Below are positions 51,698 to 61,573 of a DNA stretch of 64,000 nt, piece after piece. The notes beneath the pieces were generated by a model. That model searched no databases, was not told the origin of the DNA, and saw nothing but the letters and a program-made list of their open reading frames with translations. How positions within the stretch are numbered: position 1 is the stretch's first letter; every line of letters begins with the position of its first letter. The DNA is from Loripinus fragilis (lineage: Eukaryota; Mollusca; Bivalvia; Lucinida; Lucinidae), in the NCBI GenBank assembly GCA_964019695.1, contig OZ026525.1:72036260-72100259 (forward strand). The letters run 5' to 3'. Position numbers and translations under genes: made by a program.

Positions 51698-52165
51698 TTA
51701 AAAGGGTATCCTTTGGAAGCAAAGACTGCACCAAAGAACTGAATCTAGAGTGTGCAAATTTCCTGGGCCAGACTAGCTAGTTTCTGCCAATTAGGCTTCA
51801 TCAGTGACCCTCTAATAGTTTCAAAGTTTCACAATGAAACCCATGATCCCAAAGGACAAGAAAATAAAATCTACGCTATAGTGAAGGGCAGAGTCCCAAT
51901 CACCAGCTGTAGTGAAGTCAAATATGTTCTTAAAAGGGTATCCTTTGGAAGCAAAGAATGCGCCAAAGAACTGAATCTAGAGTGTGCATATTTCCTGGGC
52001 CAGACTAGCTAGTTTCTGCCAATTAGGCTTCATCAGTGACCCTCTTTTATAGTTTCAAAGTTCCACAATGAAACCCATGATCCCAAAGGATAAGAAAATA
52101 AAATCTACACTATAGTGAAGGACAGGGAGACGTTCTACCGCCGCCACACAGTCCCAATCACCAGC
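51698..52165. repeat. tandem duplication, ~230-bp unit
   Basis: AAGGGTATCCTTTGGAAGCA to CTATAGTGAAGG at about 51698-51890 recurs at about 51935-52130. A 35-bp block with CGTTCTACCGCCGCCACACA lies only in the second unit. The unit is not recognised. The 86-codon frame spans the junction. Confidence 0.8.
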
Positions 52166-52229
52166 TGTAGTTAAGTCAAATATGATTATTCAATGTGCTT
52201 AAAATATCCTGAATATATTCTACACTACA

Positions 52230-52600
52230 ACATGGCAAAGATCAGGAATTGATACAATCAAGCACCACACCTGACCCAGGATACTGATGGGAAAGTGACA
52301 ACTTCACAACTAGACATCACAAACGATAGCCAAGAGGTCAGCCCTTTCCCAGCAGAGACCACAATGCACCAATAAACAGACGCACACGAAAGTATAACAA
52401 AAAACAGGACAGAAATAACATAAATAATCCACAAAAGAAGCACCGTCTTGGAACGGTCAGTAAAAATATCTACAAGGAGGGCTTCAACCGGTTTCACGAT
52501 GTGCCAACCCCACCCTTAGTTCAGCTGTGGTTCAAGACACATGAAAGACCCCTTACTTCAATGGGAAAGTAAGTAAGGGTGCAAAGATCAGGAACCGATA
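52230..52600 (-). repeat. repeat family N copy, inverted
   Basis: CAGGAATTGATACAATCAAG, GATGGGAAAGTGACAAC and GGTCAGCCCTTTCCCAGC are the complement of 11580-11710. A second GTAAGTAAGGGTGCAAAGATC lies at about 52568. Confidence 0.75.
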
Positions 52601-52609
52601 CCTTTTTAG

Positions 52610-53360
52610 CCGAGGGCGAAGTCTTGGCCAAAACTTAGACGTTTTGACCTGGGGACGTTTTGTCTGTCATCCGTCCATAACCAATTCCTTATTTTAGTTC
52701 GGTCATGAGATAGGAAAGTCTTTCTGGGAAATCGACGTAATATTTTTTTTTTAAAGAAAACTAGATTTTCACCCGTAAGAAATGCTATTTTGACAGGTCA
52801 CTGATGTCAGTCACATTCTTAAACCTTCGCTTTGAACTATCCGATAGTATTCAACCGATTAAAGATATAACTTACACAGGTACGATTTGATGTGCTTTTG
52901 TTTTAGGCAGTTTTTGTTTTTGTCTCAACTCCTTCCCAACAAAAAACAGATGGAAAAAAATGGTTAACAGTGCTATCAACAGTGCGGTCGAATCCCAGTG
53001 GCGGGTGGACATTAAGATGAAGTCTTCTTTGAGGTATATAAACCCAGACAGTGTAAGTGTTGGAGCTGCGCACAATGTATGGACATCTGTGCATGATAAT
53101 ATCCACGATAGCCGGCGAGCACAACTTTGTTTTCACTTTCGGTTTGTGTCATTAGGGCCTACCGAGGACGCGAACAACATTCTGTGATTAATTGGTCGGC
53201 ATAACGCACCACAAAGACATCTTTAAACATAAAAGAACAAATTACAATGATTGGCTAAATGTTTTAATGTCCAACCTCAAATACATCAGAAGAACTCAAG
53301 AACGTCCTTAATTAGCCTAATCTGTACAAACAGTATCTAGACCTATAATTATACAAGAAG
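52610..53360. other. non-coding, nothing recognised
   Basis: Open frames on both strands over 52872-53187 overlap each other and show no domain. No supported exon. Confidence 0.35.
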
Positions 53361-53363
53361 ATA

Positions 53364-54350
53364 CAAGATACAAGAAGCTTTATTTTACGTCGGTTACATA
53401 TAACAAATAACATTAGCTACAAGAGCTATTTTCCGACAAACATAGTATAAAAGTTAGTGTTAACAAGTGTAAAAAGGCTGTAAAAAATACATATTATATG
53501 GTTAAGACATAGTAATCAAGTAAAACAAGACAAGTATTACCCATGGTTAAACAAATATAAAATAGAACAAAAAATATTAATAATATTATGATAATTTAAA
53601 AATAGCGATAAACCTACCTGTATGAAATAGAAATAATATATAAGAATAGCATGTCATAAGAGTTTAATTACAGGCTGATTAAATAGAAATAAAAAATATA
53701 GTGATAGATCTGTGCAATAAAAATAATATATATATGAATAATTCGTCATATGTATTTGATCACATATTGGGAATCACAGATAACGGTAGATATATTTACA
53801 AATATATGCATGTATTCCATTGTAAAATCATGTTGCTTAGCTGCAATACTTGAGCGTCATAGCAGGGAAAATGACGTCTTAATAAAATAAGGATATAGAG
53901 GGCTTGCTCTTAAAAAAGAGAAGGGCTTACTGCCATGGGGAGAAATGCGAAAAAGAAAATGCAAGAAGCATGGCGAATTCCTATGAGTTCCCCATAGCTT
54001 CTTGCACAAGCGAAAATCGAAAGCAGCAGAAGAATTCTCACAGAGAATAGCCCAGCAGTATTATGACCTTGAAATTGGAGCTTCACCAGACAATAGTATA
54101 ACAGCATGCTTGGGGTAATCAAAGTAGCCCTCACTCTGTGAAGGCTACCTTGAGCACTCCAAACACATGTTCGCCTATCATGCAGACAAGCCATAGGCTT
54201 GAAGTGAGAATGTCTATTAGCTTTACCAGATTATAAAGCATGAAGCTCTTATCAGGTTAATTATTTGAAATTGTACATAAAAATATATAATTATAAATAA
54301 ATAAATAAATAAATAAATAAGTTAAAAATGTTATACACTCATCAGGCTCA
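53364..54350 (-). mobile_element. probable 3' UTR of the adjacent LINE
   Basis: On the minus strand a (TTTA)n tract follows the LINE stop at about 54298-54325. The sequence then runs non-coding to AATAAAGCTTCTTGTATC and TTGTATC repeats at about 53345-53385, resembling a LINE 3' terminus. An unrelated insertion at 53900-54200 is possible. Confidence 0.4.
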
Positions 54351-56790
54351 TTATGAGCCACGACATACAGCGCATGAACAGCTAGGGCCAGTCCAGGTGC
54401 GGATCAACCTCTCGAACTCCCTGAAGTTAGATACCTTTCTCAGATTGTTCGGGAGGCCATTCCACACCCTGGCAGCTTCGAATCTGAAGGATTTCTGTCC
54501 ATATGTCGTGGTTCTTACTGAGGGCACGTGTAGGGTGTTCTCATATCTCAGGGAATAGGTGGACTGTTTGACATTTACAAGGTTTCTGATGTAAGGAGGG
54601 GCAATATTGTTGATGCATTTAAAAGTTTCCAGAGCAATTGTCCTAAGTCTGCCAAGATGGAGAGTAGGTAAATTAGCTCTGCTTAAAAGCTCTTCATAAG
54701 AAGATTCATAACTGTCAAAAGCAATTTTCAGACCTCTGTATTGTAGTTTTTCCAGTTTTTCTGTATTGGTCTTGCTGCAGAAATGCCAGACTACAGGGCA
54801 GTAGCAGAAATTTGACCTTATAAATGATTTAAATACAAGCAGTCTGGTTTCTACAGAGAGGAATTTGCTAATTCTTTGTAATACATTCAGTTGTTTGGCA
54901 ACTTTCTGGCAGATCCTGGAAACCTGCTCGTTGAAATTGAGCTGATAGTCAAGCTCGACACCCAAGAGCTTCACTGTCTCCTCGCATGCTATAGCATTGC
55001 CGGCTACATTGAAGCTCTTAAGTTCCGAGTGGGTCCTATTTCCTGTTGCTATTGCTTGAAATTTTCCAGGATTTGCTTGCATTTGGTTGTTGTCAAACCA
55101 TTTCAAAGCTATTTCACTTTCACTTTCAACTACGCTTTTGAGGACAGCCAGCTGTCTATGTATGAAAGACAGCGTGTTGTCATCAGCGTAGTTGTACATT
55201 GTGCATTTTGTTAAAAAATAATAGATGTCATTTATGAATATATTAAAAATCAGGGGTCCTAGAATGGAGCCCTGAGGGACACCCTTTAGTATTTCCAGCC
55301 AGCTACTAGCCTTATCTCCCAGTTTTACACGTTGATGCCGTTTTGATAGGTAGCTTGCAAGCAGACTACAAGAATGCTTTGATACCCCGTATGCTTGCAG
55401 TTTTGCAAGCAAGAGGTCATGGGGGATGCAGTCAAATGCTTTGCTTAAGTCCATCAAAACGGCCCCGACGTGCATGTTTTGGTCCAGAGCCTGCTTCCAG
55501 TCTTCGACCAGTCGCATGAGGGTGGTTTGACAGCCATAGGAGGCTCTGAAGGCAGAAAGGTAATCATGGAAAATAGAGTTGAAATGATCACTCAGCTGCT
55601 CGCTCAACAGGCGTTCATAAATTTTGGAGAGTGTTGGCAGTATGCTGACTGGGCGGTAGTTTTTTTCAAGGAAGGGGTCATCCTTTTTAAATATTGGTGT
55701 TACTTGGGCCATTTTGAGCTGGGTTGGGAATGTTTCTTTGGCCTGCATCTCGTTGGCCATTTTGGCAATATGCCTGGAGATAACTGGTGCAGCTGCTTTA
55801 ACTGCTTTTGGTGGGATTGCGTCAACACCAGTTGCTTTTTTGGGGTCAAGTCGTTTGATACACTTTTTAACTTGTGACTCTGTCACAGGTGAGAATTCGA
55901 AATCGGACACATTCGCATTTTCCTTGATTTTTATGATGCTTGGGTGTTCCGCATTAACTGGTGTATCACAATCAATACCAATATTTTGTGCTATGTTGAC
56001 ATAGAAGGTGTTCATTCTCTCACAGACCTGTGTCTGGTCTGCGATGAGTGATTCACCCTCCTTCAAAATTATGTTACTGTCATTCTTTACAGTTGATTTT
56101 TGTGACAAGAATGGTTTGATGGTTGGCCAAAAGTCCTTTGACTTTGGCCCTCCACCACACCTTTCTTGAAAATAAACAGAAATGGATTCCCGTTTGGTTT
56201 TTGTTTTAATGTTTCTCCATTTTGTGAAGTTTTTCCAGTTTTTGCTGGTTTTATTATTGTTGTATTGGTTTCTAAATTGCCTTGTTTTATATATAATTTT
56301 TCTATAGTTAGAATTCATATATGGAGGTGGTTTGGCTTTTGGAACTTTTTGTTTCAGTGGGGCTTGTTCATCGAGGACCTCTCTCAGTAGGGTTTCATGG
56401 GCCCAATAGATATCATCCATATCATCGAATATGTGGGCTATATGGAAGGGTACCTGAGAGAGCTCCTGATTGAACTCATCCTCATTGAAATTTTTATAAC
56501 TTCTGAATGTTACTTTTGTGTTTTTCACATATGTACACGTTTCCTTTAAAGATGTGGCTATCATGTGGTGGCAATCACTTAAGCCACAGTTGAAGTTGAT
56601 AGTGTTACATAACAATGATCTAGAGTTTGTTAGGATAACATCAATGAGTGAAGGTGTTTGGTTTTTCGTGAAACAAGTTGGTTGTTTCACGATGTTATCC
56701 AAGCTAAAAGTGTCACAGATATTGGTAAGTGGCTGAGATTTTTCACTTCTCAGTAAGTTATAGTTTAGATCGCCTAAGCATACTATATGG
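54351..56790 (-). CDS. LINE (CR1/Jockey-like) ORF2 reverse transcriptase, 5'-truncated
   Basis: The frame has no stop from about 56790 to TAA at 54351; the first Met is at 56702, giving 783 codons. Upstream of it GDLNYNLL is the end of an AP-endonuclease domain, the rest of which is missing, as in 5'-truncated retrotransposition products. Reverse-transcriptase motifs in order: KKATGVDAIP (about residue 290), YRPVSILPTLSKIYERLL, SAFRASYGCQT, LMDLSKAFDCIPHDLL (about 416), GVPQGSILGPLIFNIFIND and the catalytic YADD (about 505). The usual C-terminal HLGRLRTIALETFKCIN and VWNGLPN follow. The protein copies LINE RNA into DNA at a nicked target. The clean frame suggests a young insertion. The clade is inferred from motif style only. 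Confidence 0.9.
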
Positions 56791-56917
56791 TATACCTATA
56801 ATAATAACTATTTGATGTAACAGGCCCGATGTAACAGCCTAATTCTCGCTAACTCCAAGAAAATTATGTTCAGTCTCACTTTGTCAGAATGGCTCAAATG
56901 CTGAACATAGGGAACAA

Positions 56918-56965
56918 GTCTATCTATCTATCTATCCATCTATCCATCTATCTATCTATCTATCT
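56918..56965 (+). repeat. (CTAT)n microsatellite
   Basis: About 11 units with CCAT interruptions, like the longer tract at 33434. Confidence 0.95.
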
Positions 56966-56999
56966 TCCTGAAAAATCTATTCTTCCAGCTCATCGATGG

Positions 57000-57290
57000 G
57001 CTAACATGGCAGGTCGACGCAGCAAAAACGCTTTTACATTTGTTCTGAAGTTATTGATAGTATCACAGATGCAAATTTTAGATGTTTAGGACGTGGTTTG
57101 GGGTGGTTTAGATGTGATTTGGTGGTGGTTTGTGGTGGTTTGGGGGCTAGCATGGCAGGTTAACATAATAAAAATGCTTTTAAATTTCTTCTTCAATTAT
57201 TGATACTATCACAAAAACATATTCTGGGTGTTCAGAAAGTGGTTTGGGGTGATTAAGAGGTTGCTTGGGGTGGTTTGGGGTGTTTCCACG
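57000..57290 (+). repeat. ~148-bp tandem duplication with GGTTTGGGGTGG tracts
   Basis: GGCTAACATGGCAGGT...GCTTTTA...TTATTGATA.TATCACA at 57000 recurs at 57148. Each copy ends in GTGGTTTGGGG-type G-rich repeats. Confidence 0.75.
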
Positions 57291-57589
57291 GACCCTGATT
57301 CACAAAAAAAATATTTCCTTTGGAGGTTAATCTTCCTTTTATAGGACAATAATAATAATAATAACAACAACACAACATAAATCCTGCGCCACTTGTCCCA
57401 TTTCCGAATTCGTGTTTCGTTTTTACATTTACTATACAGACTTATCCCGCATTACAAATGGCGACTTGCTGGATTTGTATTTCATAACACAACAACAAGG
57501 TATTTTCGAACAATTATAATCATGATAACTTCTCATCAGGGTAAAATGTCTGTACCTGTAGACTGACATGGTAGAATATACAAGAGATT

Positions 57590-57665
57590 CGGGTCCGTAC
57601 CTCTAGCCTCCCAGGTTAGGGGTACGGATCCGTATCCCTAGCCTGGGAGGATCTGTACCTCTAGC
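57590..57665. repeat. hairpin with GGGTACGGATCC arms
   Basis: CCGTACCTCTAGCCTCCCAG faces CTGGGAGGATCTGTACC. Centre GGTTAGGGGTACGGATCCGT and ATCCCTAGCC. Confidence 0.75.
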
Positions 57666-57847
57666 CACTGCCTTGCCTTTGTTTTATTGTTTACCTTGTG
57701 GGTGGGGTTACACATTCTTGTTCGTGGAGATTTTACTAGGAGTAGCTATATATTATCGGAAAATCAAAATATCTGATAGGCCAAAGGGCCAATAGCAATA
57801 ACAACTTCTTTCTTTTTTGATTCTTTTTTTCACCTACAGCTGAAAAT

Positions 57848-58470
57848 GGTTCCGGGTCATTTCGGCCCATAACAAAATCGGCCCATGTCAATTTCGGCCC
57901 ATATTTTTTTCAACCTGAATTTCTGCAAAAGCCATTATATATTATTGAAAATATTTAAAATTGACCAATAGAGTTATATTGAGAAAAAAACTGAAAAGAG
58001 ATTGACTTAACAAACTAGTAAAGACTAGAAAACGCTTTGACTGGTGTCTTTATTAGAAGAAATAATCATAAATCACATATACAGTTTCCATTAGCAACAA
58101 CCTGTTCAGTGAGTTAAACTGAATCATTGGATTAAAAAATCGCTTGAGTTTCACATGCGAGCAGGAAACGCTCTGGCTAGAGTTGGTAAATGCGCAGACT
58201 CGTCTGAGCCTTGGCTGCCTGTTGCCTATGTGATGAACTCTTCTCTTACATACAAACTCATAATCAATTAAAACAGACCATTATTATTAATTATTATGTT
58301 TGTGTGGATAATTACAGTTAAGCCGATCTAATTATACCAATTATATATAGACAAACACACCAATTATACATTTTTATACCTGTGGGCCGAAATTGTATAG
58401 GCCGATTTGATTAATATGGGCCGAAATTGACATGGGCCGAAATTGTTATAGGCCGAAATGTCCAGTGACC
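57848..58470. mobile_element. MULE-like element with iterated TTTCGGCCCAT ends
   Basis: The left end has TTTCGGCCCAT, ATCGGCCCATGTC and AATTTCGGCCCATATT. The right end mirrors them with ATGGGCCGAAATTG several times. CTGAAAAT (57840-57847, 58471-58478) is a perfect 8-bp duplication. The non-coding interior is about 470 bp. The architecture matches the element at 31656-32805 but the unit differs. Confidence 0.85.
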
Positions 58471-58479
58471 CTGAAAATT

Positions 58480-58800
58480 AGTCGAGCCAAGGCAGTGTTT
58501 ACAAACCTTGGCTGGGGCACTCTACAGCAGGACAGAGATCTCGTTAGACTCAACATGATGTTCTAAATTGTACATGGTCTAGTCAACATTCCAGTAGAGC
58601 GACACCTGATTCCCTCCAGAGGCCATGACTCGCGATCCAGACGTCAAACACCAACAGAGCTTCTTTCCAAGTATTTGGGAATATCCGTCCAATGTCCCTC
58701 ACTAGTGTTTCCTGCAATGTGGAATAGAGGGCGCTTCGCCACGCTGCCCCTGGTCCCCGCCCGGCTGCCCTAAAATTCAGATAATTTGCCTTTTTGTGCT
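58480..58800 (+). pseudogene. LINE reverse-transcriptase C-terminus, decayed
   Basis: TNLGWGTLQQDRDLVRLNMM, a stop, then IVHGLVNIPVERHLIPSRG matches the post-RT tail of LINE ORF2. Frame breaks follow. Confidence 0.65.
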
Positions 58801-58988
58801 TCCTGATTTGCACTTTTCTTCGTGTTACTTTGCCCTTTTAGCGGATGATCGGTACTCGAATCTATTCCTAAATGCTTACATAAATCGCCATGCACATACT
58901 GAATACTTAAAAATGATCTAATTCTATAGTCCTTTAGGCATATGGCATGTTTTTCTATATAGTATTAACACCAATATCTACCACTTCC

Positions 58989-59075
58989 TAAGTACTGGTT
59001 CAACCCAGGAAGACCCGTCCCTTTATAACTGAAAGATTGTTGATGGGACGTAAAGAATCAAATCAAACAAAATCA
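58989..59075 (+). mobile_element. SINE (first family), 5'-truncated with 13-bp TSD
   Basis: TAAGTACTGGTTCAACCCAG to AATCAAATCAAAC. ATCTACCACTTCC flanks it at 58976-58988 and 59076-59088, so it inserted as a truncated copy. Confidence 0.9.
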
Positions 59076-59404
59076 ATCTACCACTTCCGGTCTATGAAGT
59101 ACCGGCAATACGCGTAAATACCAGCGAATCGACGTATACATTTACCCGTGTGAGAATGATAACCCCAAAAGACATCTCCATTTTTCAAAATGACCACTAA
59201 AAAGTCAATCAACCACTCAATTTTTCAATCAACTAGTAAATACCACTTCTGGATTATTGACTGGGGCGGTTATAACCGCCTAACCTTGCATATGTGCAAA
59301 AGCCTCCTTAAAAGGCCCATGCTAGCTTGAGGTCTAAAATTTGGCATACCAGAGGAAAAGAAACTCCCATGTATGAATGGCTCTTAATTTTCTCAGAGGT
59401 TGCG

Positions 59405-59765
59405 TAAATAACAGAAATGCCCAAACATGGGTGAAGTTAGGAAACAGAGAAATTATGTTAATAAACTAAAGAAAAAATCAGTTAATGCTTATTTTCAAGA
59501 AAGATGTGTTGATGGTGCTAAACCCGATAATTTTTGGAAAACCATAAAACCATATTTGTTGAAGAAAAATATTAGCTCAGAATCTCAAATTATTTTGTAC
59601 GAAAGTAGCAATTTAATTACTGACCAAAAGGAAGTAAGTGAGATTTTTAATACTTTTTTACTAAATGTTGCAGATGAGATCTAGGGAGTCTCTTTTGACA
59701 GTAAAACTCACCCAAGTATTTGTAAAATTAAAGGGGACGGCAACCCTGATGATAACTACGATTTA
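59405..59765 (+). pseudogene. LINE ORF2 pre-RT fragment
   Basis: RKQRNYVNKLKKKSVNAYF, QERCVDGAKPDNFWKTIKPY, SSNLITDQKEVSEIFNTFLL and THPSICKIKGD align by eye with the segment before the RT domain of the ORF at 54351-56790 (YFQERCGGGPKSKDFWPTIK). It is a related but different LINE, on the opposite strand. Confidence 0.75.
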
Positions 59766-60242
59766 TATGAAAGATCTTAATAAACCATGAATTTTGATAC
59801 CTGTTTCATCTAAATCGGTTGAAAATTGTGGAAGTTGTGGGCGTTTGAATATTTTCAAATGGACTGTAATGAAAGCGGCCATATTGTAGGCTTAGTGACG
59901 TCACTCAGCCTAATTAAATATGCGTAATCAAAATAAAAGACAAACGGATGGATTATTTGCATTAATCTTTAATGAAAGACTTTCCTTATGTGTAAAGCTG
60001 CATATCTGCTGAAACACAGATGATGTGATAGTAGTGATAACTAAAAATTAAGCAGTTGAAAAAATTGTGAAAACTTATTAAATATTCAAAATGGCGGCTA
60101 AATGTCAGCCATATTTAATTCTTTAAATGCCCATAACTTGCTCATTTTTCAACTGATTTTGATGATACTTTTATCAAAATTCATGGTTTATAGAGCTCTT
60201 TCTGATAAAACATACTTATTGTTAGGGTTGCTGTCCCCGTTA
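59735..60242. repeat. MITE with AAGGGGACGGCAACCC ends
   Basis: AAAGGGGACGGCAACCCT and TTTGATACC...CATGAATTTTGATA face TATCAAAATTCATGG and AGGGTTGCTGTCCCCGTT. GTGACGTCACTC lies inside. It directly truncates the LINE fragment before it. Confidence 0.75.
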
Positions 60243-60244
60243 AG

Positions 60245-60690
60245 GAAAACTCAAAAGAGGGTAATTTTTTTCAGTTTCTCATGTGTAAATGGAAATGACC
60301 CAGCAGATCAGCAGGCAAAAGCATGAGCTCAGGAGATGTTAAAACATGAAAGGATCCTCAGAGTTCTCGGAAACGCCAAATCAGGCATATTTTTACGCCT
60401 ATTTTTGGTTTTGTATGAGCAAATTATCCTGCCGGGGATTCTCGTTTCCGCCAAACTTTTTTCTGTCGACGCATCTAAAACTCCTTAAATAAACCTGAAG
60501 GGGACAACAGGAGTCCAAATTTAGCTTAGGCAAATAGATCAAAAGATCACCACTAATAGGTGCTCCAGGTTTTGTTTAAAAGGTCTGAGTTGTTGACCAC
60601 ACCTAAGCGAAAGCAGTAGGCATGAGCTTATTGTGCCTTTGCTTCATGTAAATTGTTAAACCTTATTGAGAGTTGCAGATAGTTTTAATG
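60245..60690. other. non-coding, nothing recognised
   Basis: No exon of the following BRAP gene could be recognised here. Confidence 0.35.
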
Positions 60691-60708
60691 AATTTATTAA
60701 TTGGTATT

Positions 60709-61012
60709 AGCCAGACCTCGTAGCGCAGCCAGTAAATGTCCGACTTGGATCCAGGGGTCGCGAGTTCTATCCCGGCCTGGTCCTGTACTTTCGTGGAGAT
60801 TGATCATGAAATAATTTCTACGGTTATTCTCCTCCCTTATGCTGATTCAAGAAGGGTTGTTGTGACTGTCAGTTACAAGAAAAAGTATGTGCACGAAGTA
60901 CTAGTTAACCTCTTAGTCAAGCTTGCCCAGGAAAAAGTGTGGTTAAGTGAACTGACCATCCCAACATGACCATAGCTGTTGACTGGGAAGTTAAGCATCA
61001 AACCAAACAAAC
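60709..61012 (+). mobile_element. second SINE family, full 304-bp copy with 13-bp TSD
   Basis: Head CCTCGTAGCGCAGCCAGTAA (A-box-like) and GGTCGCGAGTTCTATCCC (B-box-like), then TTTCGTGGAGATTGATCATG, GCTTGCCCAGGAAAAAGTG and CAAACCAAACAAAC. ATTAATTGGTATT flanks it at 60696-60708 and 61013-61025. Confidence 0.9.
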
Positions 61013-61156
61013 ATTAATTGGTATTGATTCACCAGCTGAATGGAAAAAACGTGGATCCTGATCAGATGGCTTCATTAGAAGTCATCTTATCTAGATCTGC
61101 AGATTTTAAAAATGAATATACAGATATACGAGTACAACTTCGACATGAAAAGCTTC

Positions 61157-61392
61157 AACCCTTAAAGCGCCAAGAGAAAAATGCATCTGAAAATGTCGTC
61201 TGCTGGAGTTGTCTGCTGCAAATGATTTCCTAACATTACTGATGAATTATGCATAGAAGCAAACAGTGTGGACCCAGAACAGACTGCTCCTAGGAGCAGT
61301 CTGATCTGGGTCCACACTGTGTTTGCCATGGAGGCTTCTGAAACATTTCAGCAGACGAGAAAAGCAGACGACTTATGACGCATTAAGGGTTA
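61157..61392 (+). repeat. MITE family C copy, 17 bp from a BRAP exon
   Basis: CAACCCTTAAAGCGCCAAG, GTCGTCTGCTG at 61195-61205, GGACCCAGAACAGACTGCTC, CAGTCTGATCTGGGTCC, CGCATTAAGGGTTAA. It ends at the BRAP exon's polypyrimidine tract. Confidence 0.88.
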
Positions 61393-61408
61393 ATTGTTCA
61401 TCTTTCAG

Positions 61409-61573
61409 CACAAGGATTTCGTCAAGTCCCAGATAAACCATTGAAGACGTACGCTGCAGCATTGGATGAATCTATACCTCCAACTCCAGATGAATCAAGG
61501 GAAATAACTCTAGCAGACTACCGGGGCTATCGTAAACTCTGTGATATTGTGATTGAAACATACAACACTGAAA
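61409..61573 (+). CDS. BRAP: BRAP exon (N-terminal region)
   Basis: Acceptor CATCTTTCAG, donor GTAAGTCAG. QGFRQVPDKPLKTYAAALDE to IVIETYNTE; phase 1 out. Less conserved than the next exons. Confidence 0.75.

Noticed and set aside
59427..59684. 85-aa plus frame as an independent gene
   Set aside because: Its sequence matches the pre-RT segment of LINE ORF2 and it is cut by a MITE.
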